A DNA stretch of 64,000 bases from Dictyobacter arantiisoli (lineage in GTDB: Bacteria > Chloroflexota > Ktedonobacteria > Ktedonobacterales > Ktedonobacteraceae). The DNA is taken from the NCBI RefSeq assembly GCF_008326305.1, contig NZ_BIXY01000022.1, positions 19,015 through 83,014 on the forward strand, in the 5' to 3' direction. The notes under the pieces are model-generated. The model did not search any database, was not told the DNA's origin, and worked only from the letters and a program-made list of their open reading frames with translations. The translations under genes were made by a program, and so were the position numbers. Below are positions 26,571-38,500 of the stretch, piece after piece (positions within the stretch are counted from its first letter, which is position 1; each line of letters begins with the position of its first letter).

Positions 26571-29500
26571 ACGACTGGCCCTTCATACCACTTCATCAGC
26601 GTTTCCAGGAACAGGTTCAACGTCATCCTTCAGCACCAGCTCTGCGCTCTGGTAATGTGTTGCTGAGCTATCAAGAGGTTGAAGACACGGCCAATCAACT
26701 CGCGAACCTCCTGATAACCTATGGCATACGTCCGGGTCAGCGGATCGCGCTCTATCAACGTCGCGATCAATGGGCCATCATCAGCCTGCTCGCTGTACTC
26801 AAAGCAGGAGGATGCTACGCGCCCCTGGATGAGGATCTACCGGCCTCGCGTATTCAATTACTGCTACAACAGCTGAACCCGGCTATGCTTATCTGTAGTC
26901 AGGAGTTGCAAAAGCATCTGGAAGCACAGGCTGATGCATCCTTGCCTGTGCTTCAGGTCGAATCTCTGTCTGTCTTACTTGAAGGACAGCCGACCACTCC
27001 ACCGCAGGTACAGATTTTGCCTCAGCAAGACGCCTATGTGATCTATACCTCTGGCTCCACGGGTACGCCAAAGGGCGTTCAGATCAATCAACACAATATC
27101 AGCAATTACACTCAGGCTATGTGCAACTTGTTGGATATGCAGGCAGGCTGGCATATCGCCACCGTCTCCAGTCTGGCCGCAGACCTGGGCAATACGGCTA
27201 TCTTCTGTGCTCTGGCTTCCGGTGGTTGCCTCCACCTGCTGCCATATACGCTCGTAACCGATGGAGCTGCGTTTGCCAGCTATGTCCAGCGTTATCCTCT
27301 CGATATGCTCAAGATAGTGCCAACTCACTTACAGGCTCTGCTGGCTGCGAATGCGACAGGGGTTATCCCCGGTCAGCGTTTAATTCTGGGTGGTGAAGCT
27401 CTCCCCTGGACATTGATCAAACAACTCCAAGATAGCCAGGACATTCCCTCAACCTGCCAGGTCTATAACCACTATGGTCCGACAGAGACGACAATTGGTG
27501 CGCTGGTCAATCCTCTAGGATTGCTGCAGAAGATCTGCGTTCCCGCGCCACAGGAACGTGGTCATAGTGTGCCCATTGGTCATCCTCTTGCCAACTTGCG
27601 TATTGCCATCTGGGATTCCCAGCAACATGCGGTTCCGCAGGGCGTGAAAGGTGAGCTATACATTGCGGGGGCTGGTGTGGCGCAGGGCTATCTGGGAGCG
27701 CCGGAGCTCACGGCAGAACGCTTCCCGACCATACAACAAAACCGTTGGTATCGCACAGGAGATATAGTGCGTGAGAATGAAGAAGGGCTCATCGAGTTCA
27801 TTGGCCGACATGATTCGCAAGTAAAACTGCGAGGGTATCGTATCGAGATGGATGAAATCGAAGAGCACCTTAGAAATCTGCCCACGGTCCGTGAGGCTGT
27901 CGTGCAATTACGCTCCGATGGACCTGATGGCGCAACTGGTGAGCCCTATCTGGTCGGCTATATTGTGCCCTGGAAGCAGCCTGGACCAGAGCAGCAAACC
28001 GTACGGGAAGCCCTGGCGCAGCAGATCCCTGCCTATCTGGTTCCTACACGCATTGTCAATCTGGAGCAATTCCCTCTCTCGCCTAATGGCAAGCTGGATC
28101 ACCGGCGGCTCCCCTTGCCTGCAAGCATGAAACAGGCACGCGTAGTGCCTATCGAGGAGGCACGCACTCCAATCGAGACATTGGTGCAGCAGATCTGGCG
28201 ACAGGTCCTGGATGTACCTGAGGTTGGACGCAACGATGATTTCTTCCAGTCAGGTGGGCATTCCTTGCTAGGTACACGCATGATTGCTCAGGTGCGCTCG
28301 GCTATCGGTATCGAAATCCCTATCGCCTGGCTGTTTGAAACGCCAACAGTTGCCGGACTCTCCTTACGTATCGAGGATGTCCTACGCCAGGGACACGGCC
28401 TCTCCCGGCCACCGCTCGTACCAGCTGCACGTGATGAGTTCCTGCCTCTTTCGTTCGCGCAACAACGCCTCTGGTTCCTGGATCAATTGGACCCTGGTAG
28501 CACCACTTATGTTATTCCGCGGGTTATCCATTTACAGGGAAAACTGGATCGCCCGGCCATCCAGCAGGCTCTGCATACCGTAATCCAACGCCATGAAAAT
28601 CTGCGCACCTCGTTTCCCAGCCGTCATGGAGAACCCTGGCAACGCATCAGCCCACACTCTCTGACGCACCTGATCTTATTGGATTTGCGTTCTCTTTCAC
28701 CGGCCACACGCGAAGAACAGGCCCGGCAACTCGTCCAACAAGGATTTGAGCATCCCTTCGATCTGGAACAGGGGCCACTATTATATAGCTGGTTACTCCA
28801 ACTCGCGGAGGAGGAGCATATCCTCTTACTTACAATGCATCATATTATCTCCGATGGCTGGTCGAGTGGACGCCTGGTACAAGAGATGACGACCCTCTAT
28901 GAGGCATCGCAGCGTGGAATAGACGCGAAACTTCCGATACTACCCATTCAGTATGCCGACTTTGCGCTCTGGCAACGCTCCTGGCTACAAGGCGAGGTGT
29001 TAGAACGCCAACTGGACTACTGGAAAACGCAGTTATTCGGACTCGCCCCGCTGGATCTGCCAACCGATCACCCTCGGCAGGCCATGCAGAGCTTCCAGGG
29101 AGCCCGACAACAGCTACAATTAACACCGGAATTGACACAACAGTTGCATGCACTCTCACAACGTGAGGGCGTCACTCTCTTCATGACACTACTGGCTGCT
29201 TTCCAGGTATTACTTGCTCGCTATAGTGGACAACGTGATATCGCCGTTGGCACTCCCATTGCCAATCGTACACATGAAGAGCTGGAGGGGTTAATTGGTT
29301 TCTTTGTCAATATGCTGGTAATGCGCAGTAATCTCTCGGAGAATCCTGCCTTTATCGATCTCCTCAAACAGGTACGTACGACAGCGCTGGGAGCCTATGC
29401 GCATCAAGATGTACCCTTTGAGCAGGTCGTAGAGGCGGTACCGTTTCCACGTGTGGGAACCCGCTCACCGCTCTTCCAGGTGGTCTTTGCGCTGCAAAAC

Positions 29501-32500
29501 GCTCCCGAAGCAACCGTAGCCGCAGAGCCATTTCCCTTACAGGCAAAAGAGGATGATGATGACCTGAGTCTGAACACCGCCAAATTTGAACTGACATTAA
29601 TTATGTACGAAGGCAAACAGGGACTACACACAACGTTGGAATACGCGACAGAGCTGTTCACCGAAGCCTTTATTACACACTTCTTGTCTCATTGGCAGCA
29701 GCTACTGGCAGCGATTGTCGCTACTCCCACACAACCTGTTTTCGCCCTGCCTCTGTTGGATACCGCGCAACTCCTCACACTGGAAGACCTGGATTACCAG
29801 GAACATCCACGTCAGATAACCATCGATGGATCACTGATCTCACTGGATAAACTAGAAACAGTCATGCTCAACCAGACGACGATCCAGAACTGCCGTATCC
29901 TCATACGTAAGAGTGTCAGTGGCATCCAGGAGCTGGTTGCCTATGTCGTCACAACCACCCAGGCGTCACCTGAAATCTGGCAAGAGCAACTGCGTGCATC
30001 TCTTCCCGAAGCGTGGATACCACGTAACTACCTTGCCATCTCGCATTTACCGCTAACGGATACTGGCGAGATAGACGATCGCGCCCTGCTAGCAATGGCT
30101 CCTCTGACCTCTCAAATGTTGATGCAATGGGAACAGTACCTGTGCAAACAGGAAGGGATTGAACAGGTCGCCGTAGTGATTCAGGAGCACGCACCCACGC
30201 AACTCCCACTCCACCTGGCCGATCTGCTTCCTCCACATATGGAGCATGCGCAGACCAGTGAAATATCATCGAATGCCCCTATACCATTGGAACGTCGTCC
30301 CACGGCTGATGTTTCCCGTTTGTCGCTGAGCGAAGGAGGAAGCCTTCAAGATCAAACGAGTATGACTCTTCCTCAGATCCTATTACGTGCCACCAGGCAG
30401 AACAGCAACGCCCGACTCATTTATGTTCTGCCCGATGGCAGCGAACTGATCTGGAGCTATCAGCAACTCCTCACCGAGGCTCAACGCGTACTGGGAGGAT
30501 TACGGCAAATCGGCGTACGCCCTCGGGATCGAGTTATCCTGCAAGTCGAATGGAGTCACGAATTCTTGCCGGTCTTCTGGGCCTGTCAGTTGGGCGGGAT
30601 GATACCGGTACCCGTCTCCGTTGCTCCCACGTATGAGCAACCGACAAGTGTGAGTGATCGTCTGTTCCATGCCTGGCAAATGCTCGATCGACCTCTTGTA
30701 GTGGCAGGAAGCAATCTGTCTGCATCTTTACAGGCTCTGGCGCATCATCAGGCATGGGACGACTTCCGGGTGGCTTCTGTCAGTGCCTTACAGGCGGGCA
30801 ATCTTCTCGATGAAAACTACTATGAAAGTCAACCAGAGGATCTGGCGTTAATTCTGTTGACCTCTGGCAGTACAGGAACCCCCAAAGGGGTAATGCAGAA
30901 ACACTCAAGCCTTCTGGGTATGGCTGCCGGTGTAGCCCAATCACAAAATTTTCAGCGTCATGAGGTCACGTTGAACTGGATGCCTCTCGATCATGTCGGT
31001 GGCATTGTCATGTTCCATGTGCGCGATGTCTATCTGGGTTGTAGCCAGGTCCAGGCTCCCACACAGGCTATCTTGCAAAATCCGCTCATGTGGCTTGATC
31101 TGATCGAACGTTACCGGGTCACAATCACCTGGGCACCCAATTTCGCCTTCGGCCTTGTGAGCAATCATGCTCAGGAAATCAAAACACGACATTGGGACCT
31201 CTCTTCCTTGCATTTTATTCTCAATGGGGGCGAGGCCATTGTTGCAAAGGTCGCTCGCCGCTTTATGGAACTGTTGCAGCCTCACAGTTTATTGCCGAGA
31301 GCTATGCATCCTGCCTGGGGAATGTCAGAAACGTCGTCTGGCATTGTTTTCTCAGACCACTTCTCACTCGCGTCAACCTCTGATGATGATCAATTTGTGG
31401 TGGTGGGAGATCCAATACCAGGAATATCCATCAGGATTGTCGATGACCAGGACCAACTGGTCCAGGAAGGCTCCATCGGACACCTTCAGGCCAAAGGAAC
31501 GACGATTACCTCCGGTTACTACCAGAATCCTCAGGCCGACCAGGAGGTCTTCCATCCTGATGACTGGTTTGATACAGGGGACCTGGGCATGCTACATCAT
31601 GGGAAACTTACCATTACCGGGCGAGCCAAAGATGTCATCATTATCAATGGTGTCAACTACTACGGGCAGGAGATCGAAGCCGCCGTCGAAGAGTTGGAGG
31701 AAATTGAGACATCCTATACAGCCGCCTGTGCCGTTCGGGACGCCGAGAGTACCACGGACCAGCTTGCCATCTTTGTTGTGAGTCGGATGGAGGATGCTCA
31801 GATTCTCAATGTAATCAAGAAGGTGCGTGCCAAAGTCAGCTCGCAGGTTGGCATCACACCTGCCTATGTATTGCCGGTAACACAAAATGACATTCCTAAA
31901 ACGGCTATTGGGAAGATCCAGCGTACGCAACTCAAGCAGGAGTTTGAAGCAGGCCAATACCAGGAATTGTTGAAAGATCTGGATCGACGACTGGGCAATG
32001 CGAATACGCTACCCGATTGGTTTTACCGCAAATCCTGGCAACGGTGCACACTTCGTCAACAGTCCCTCCCAAACACAGAGGATGTCGTTCTGGTGCTGGC
32101 CGATGACTTCGGCATGGGAAGGGCACTGCAAGAGCAGTTGCGCCTGCGTCAGCAGCGCTGCATCTATGTAGAGCGAGGAGCGACCTTCGCACAGCTTGCC
32201 GAAAATCACTACCAGATCGAGCCAAATCAGGAAACCGACTACTTCATGCTAGGGGCAGCTTTAATGGTAAAGCACCTCACGGTCACACATGTGGTGCATC
32301 TGTGGGGCAAACACCCTCCTATACAAGTACAACAAGTACAAGAGGAGCAAGCCTATAGCGAGAATGTGCTGAGTATCCTGTATCTGGTCCACGCGCTCGA
32401 ACGTGGCTGGAGTCAACAGGAACGGCGAGATAGTGAGCAGATCAAGCTTGTTGCCGTCAGTGAGCAGGTAGAAACGCTCCAGGATGATGAACTGCTTGCC

Positions 32501-35500
32501 TGCACACAGGCTCCAGTCGTTGGACTACTGAAAACCATCACACGCGAACTCCCCTGGCTCGACTGCGTGCATGTGGATGTATCAGTCGATGATCAGGAGC
32601 AAAATGTGTTCTATGTGCTGCAAGAACTCACTCAGCATCAGGAAGATCAAGAGGTGGCCTACCGGAACGGACAACGCTTTGTGGCTCGTTTGGAACATAT
32701 TGACTGGTCAACGCAACCAGCACAAACAGCACCTCTGGTTCAGCAAGGCTTCTATCTACTCAGTGGTGGTATGGGTGGCCTGGGCTACGAGCTAGCCTGC
32801 CACTTATTGCAAGACTATCAGGCGCATCTGCTACTACTGGGTCGCACTCCCATTACATCGGAACAGAAGAGTATGCATCCTCCTACTCATCGGGAGACGC
32901 CAGCAGCCCGCCTGGCCCACTTACAAACGTTGGCGCAACGGGGAGGCGCAGTACGCTATGTAACGGTCGATGTGTGTGATCTGGCAGGGGTGCAGCGTGC
33001 TGTAACAGAGGCACAGCAAGAATGGGAACGCCCATTAGATGGCATTTTCCACCTGGCGGGTGAATTCCATGAGCAGACCTTGCTGCAGGAAACGGCTCAA
33101 CAGATTGAGCAGACGCTCCAACCCAAAATAGCAGGTGCCTGGACCCTGCATCAATTGCTCAAAAATCGACCGGGGGCCCTGTTCGTCAGCTACTCTTCCG
33201 TCAATGCCTTCTTCGGTGGACGAGCAGTCGGCGCGTATGCCGCTGCGAATCGCTTCCTGGAGAGCTTTGCTCACTATCAACGTATCCATTGTGGCCTCCA
33301 GAGCTATTGTATCTCCTGGAGTATGTGGGACGAAGTGGGGATGAGCCTCGGCTATCAACTCAAAGAGTTCTCACAGGCCCAGGGCTACCAGAGCATTGCC
33401 CTGCACAATGGCTGGTATTCACTATTAACTATCCTACACCATCAATGCCCAACGGTACTTGTGGGACTGGATGCGCAGAATCAGCATATTCGTCCCCTGC
33501 TGACTGGTCCCAGCTATGCGCTCCGGGAGGCCGTAGCCTACGTCTCGCCTGGATTACAGTCTAGTTCGTCTCAGGGCTGGCCTGCCTGGTGGGGAACTCA
33601 ACCCGATAACTACCGACTGAGAACCCGGGCAACGCTTCCATTAACCGAGAACGGTGAAGTCGATGTTGCGCTACTCGGAGGTCAGAGCTACACATCAGGT
33701 CTCCCCATCAGACAGGAGCCACGCACCGAAACGGAGCAACAGATCCTGGGCATCTGGTGTGATATGCTGAAAAATCCTCAAATCAGCGTGCTGGACAATT
33801 TCTTTGAATTGGGAGGACACTCCTTGCTAGCAACGCAGGTAACGGCACGCATGCAACATGTCTTTCAGATCACCATACCAGTGCGTAATATCTTTGAGTA
33901 TCCCACGATAGCGGATCTCGCCCAAATGATTGATCTACATCAGCAGCAACACGCCACTACGCCACCACCCATCGTAATAGTGGCGCGGGATCAACACCTG
34001 CCGCTCTCCTTTGCACAGCAACGCCTCTGGTTCCTGGATCAGTTGGAACCCGGAAGCACCGCTTATGTAATGCCCTCAGCAGTACGTCTGCAAGGAACAC
34101 TCGATCGGACCGCACTGCAACTGACACTCAATGAAATTGTTCTGCGTCATGAGAGTCTGCGCACGACGTTCCCCAGCCATCAAGGAGAACCGTGGCAGCA
34201 AATTTATCCCCAATCCCTGACACAGCTATCCTTATTCGATGTACGCCCCCTCTCTCGCGCAGAACGTGAAGAACAGGCTCGCCAGATCATCCAGCAAGAG
34301 GCCACCTATCCCTTCAATCTGGAACAGGGGCCCCTGCTACGCACTTGGTTACTCCAACTCGCGGAGGAGGAGCATATCCTCTTGCTCACGATGCATCACA
34401 TCATTTCCGATGGTTGGTCGATCAACATCCTGGTACGCGAACTGAACAATCTGTATACAGCATTTTCTCAGGGACAGGCCGCTTCCTTGCCCGCATTGCC
34501 AGTACAATATGCTGACTACGCCCTCTGGCAACGTTCCTGGTTGCAAGGCGAGGTGCTAGAGCGTCAACTAGACTACTGGAAGACGCAACTGGCAGGCTCA
34601 ACACCGCTGAATTTGCCAACTGATTATCCCCGGCCAGCGAACCAGAGCTTCCGAGGCGCTCGACTGACACTGGAGTTGTCTGCGAGACTGAGCCAGGATC
34701 TGCGTGCACTCTCACAGCGCGAAGGTACCACACTCTTCATGACACTGGCGGCAGCGTTCCAGATACTACTTGCTCGTTATAGCGGCCAGAACGATATCGC
34801 CATCGGGACACCGATCGCCAATCGAACGAGAAAAGAGATCGAGGGACTGATCGGTTTTTTCACCAATACACTGGTACTCCGCTGCGACCTGTCGGAAAAT
34901 CCAACCTTTGTAGAATTGCTGGCTCAGATGCGCCGGGTTGCTCTGGAAGCCTACACCTACCAGGAGGTACCATTTGAACAGATCGTGGATGTTCTGCAAC
35001 CCGAACGCGATCTAAGTCGCTCTCCCATTTTTCAGGTTCTCTTCCAGGTCTTGCATGCTGAACGCTCTGATGAGGAGCTCGCTGAACTGCAGATGGACGG
35101 CGTTGCCCAGGAAAGAGTGACGGCTAAATTCGACCTTACCTTCGCATTCTCCGATGATGGAGAGGCGTTGCAAGGGAGCCTGGAATATGCGACCGACCTC
35201 TTTGATGTTCAGACTATGCAGCGCTTAATTGGACACTGGCAAACACTGCTTGAGGGCGTGGTGGCTCATCCAGACACACGTATTGCCGAACTTCCTCTAT
35301 TAACAGCAGATGAATATCAGCTTTGTGTCAAGGAATGGAATGCCACCCGACGCAATTATGCCCCGGAATGGTCTTTGCATCAACTGATCGAGGCTCAGGT
35401 TGAACGTACTCCTGATGCGCCAGCCGTTGTTTTTGAACAGACGCGCCTGACGTATCAAGAATTCAACGAACGTGCGAACCAGCTCGCACATTATCTACAA

Positions 35501-38500
35501 CACCTGGGAGTTGGACCAGAGGTACCTGTAGGCGTCTACATGGAACGCTCGCTTGAGATGATTGTCGCCTTAGCAGGTATTCTTAAAGCCGGGGGAGCAT
35601 ATGTTCCGCTCGATCCAACGTATCCTGCTGAGAGGCTGGCATTCATGTTAGAGGACGTGTCAACCAACACAAACCACCAAGAATTGGTCATACTGACACA
35701 GGCACGATTTGCGCTTGAACTGGCAGCCGATGCAAGGCAGATCATTTGTCTGGATACAGACTGGCAAACGATCGCCGGAGAAGAGACCATCAATCCAGAA
35801 CATACAGTAGGTCCCAATAACGCGGCATATATTATCTACACCTCTGGTTCAACTGGTAAACCGAAAGGAGTTATCAACACACACCGAAGCATCTGCAATC
35901 GTCTGCTGTGGATGCGAGAAACCTATCAACTGACAGAGCAAGATCGTGTTTTGCAAAAAACTCCTTTCAGTTTTGATGTCTCGATCTGGGAGTTCTTCTG
36001 GCCGCTCATCACAGGAGCACGGCTCATTGTCGCTCGTCCCGAAGGCCATAAGGATAGTGCTTATCTGGTCTCCCTTATACAAGAACAGAAAATCACGACA
36101 CTCCACTTTGTGCCTTCGATGCTGCAGGTGTTCCTAGAGGAACCAGAACTGATCCACTGTGCCAGCGTGAGGCAAGTCTTCTGTAGCGGTGAAGCACTAT
36201 CCTTTGATCTACAAGAACGCTTCTTTTCTCGTCTGACAGCAACGCTACATAATCTCTATGGTCCAACTGAGGCTGCAATTGAGGTTGCCTATTGGAACTG
36301 CCAGCCCCATAGTCAACGGCACATCGTTCCGATCGGCCACCCAATTGCGAATATACAACTCTATATTCTCAACCAGTATGGACAGCCAGCGCCAATCGGC
36401 GTTCCAGGTGAGCTCCATATCGGCGGAGTTGGTGTAGCACGTGGCTATCTCAACCAGCCAGAGTTGACAGCTGAACGCTTTATCCCAGATCCTTTTGGAG
36501 ATCAACCGGATGCACGCCTCTATCGCACAGGTGATCTGGTATGCTATCTACCAGATGGCGCGATTGAATATCTCGGTCGTCTTGACGATCAGATCAAACT
36601 ACGTGGTTTCCGTATCGAACTGGGTGAGATTGAAGCGGTCATCAGCGCACATCCTGCCGTCAGTGCAGTTGTGGTAGGAGTGCAGGAGATGGCGGCAGGA
36701 AACATAGCCGACAAGCATCTGGTGGCCTATGTGGTACGCAGGCCAGAGCAAGCCCTCACCTTAAAAGATCTGCGTAACTTTGTCGGGGAACAACTGCCTC
36801 AGTATATGTTACCCACGGATCTGGTTGAACTGGAGCAGATTCCCTTGAGTCCTTCCGGCAAAGTGAATCGGAGGCAATTGCCTGCACTGAAGGTAGGAGA
36901 GGCCGAGAGAAACCAGGCGGAAGGACAAGAGCCGCGCAATGAGTTAGAAGAACTGGTCTTGCAGACCTGGAAACAAGTTCTGCAAGCAGAACACCTGGGG
37001 GTACAGGATAACTTCTTTGAGATCGGTGGGCATTCGCTGCTCGCAACTCAGGTCGTCTCGCGCCTGCGACAGTTAGTGAGGATAGAGCTACCAGTGCGTG
37101 CAATCTTTGAGGCCCCTACCGTTGCACAATTAGCTGCACAGATGCAGCAGGCATTGAATCAGAAACAGGAGGTCTCAGCCCCGCCAATACTTCCGGTCTC
37201 GCGCAAGCAGCCATTGCCACTCTCCTTCGCGCAACAACGCCTGTGGTTCCTCAATCAATTAGAGCCTGACAGCACTTCCTATAACATGCCGGGAGCCTTT
37301 CGTCTACAAGGACCACTTTCAGTGGATGCACTCTGGCGCAGCTGGCAAGAAATACTCCTACGTCACGAGGTATTACGCACTACAATTGGCATTTCTGAGA
37401 CCGAGAATGAGGTGGTGCAGCGAATTATACCAAATTGGCCGCGAGAAGAAATATTCTCGCTGATAGATCTGAGCCAGCAGTCTGCACCAGAGCAGGAAAA
37501 AGAGGTGCAACGATGGATCAAGCGCGAGGCACAACACGTATTCGATCTCACGGAAGGTCCATTGGTGCGTGTTCGTGTCCTCAAACTGGGACCAGAGAGC
37601 CACATAGTGCTCGCGATGATGCATCATATCATTTCTGATGCCTGGTCCATGAACATTTTCCAGAGAGAGCTAACCACACTCTATAACGCGTTTGTCCAGG
37701 ATAAGCCCTCTCCCCTGACTCCTCTTACGCTCCAGTATGCCGACTTTGCCTACTGGCAACGTCACTGGCTCCAGGGGGAAACGCTAGACAAGGAACTGGC
37801 CTACTGGAAACAACAGTTAGCAGAGATACCAGAGTTAATAGAACTGCCTTTAGATCATGATCGTCCGGCCATCCAAAGCTATCAGGGCGCTCAACAATCA
37901 ATATCCTTCTCTGCTGAACTCACGAAGAGTATTAGAGAACTGAGCCAGCAAGCGGGGGTCACCTTATTCATGGCATCCCTGACTGCCTTTCTGGTCCTGT
38001 TGTGGCGCTATAGTAGTCAGGAAGATATCGTAGTGGGCACCCCGATTGCCAATCGAAACCGGGTGGAACTAGAAGGACTCATCGGCTTCTTCGCCAATAC
38101 GCTCATTCTGCGCACCAGCCTTGCTGGCGATCCTACATTCCGCACATTGCTGGCCAGGGTCCGAGAAGTCACACTAGGAGCCTATAGCCACCAGGATGTG
38201 CCATTTGAGAAATTAGTTGAGGTACTCCGACCAGAACGGAATACAAACCATACGCCCTTGATCCAGGCAGTGTTTACCCTACCACTCACTGAATCTACAC
38301 AGTATGAATTTTCAGGCTTGACGATAGATAACGAAGGGAAAAATACCGATACCTCAAAGTTTGATCTGGTTTGCAGTGTGATAAACGATGAACAGGCACT
38401 ACAGGGACGCTTAACCTATAACCGGGACCTCTTCGAGCCGGAAACGATTCAACGTCTCCTCTCACACTGGCAGGTGATTCTGGAAAATATGGTCTTAAAT

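Noticed and set aside
30360..32000. Fatty-acyl-AMP ligase loading a lipid tail
   Set aside because: The ligase lies mid-assembly after a C domain and is followed by a ketoreductase and carrier, which fits a keto or hydroxy acid better than a lipid starter.
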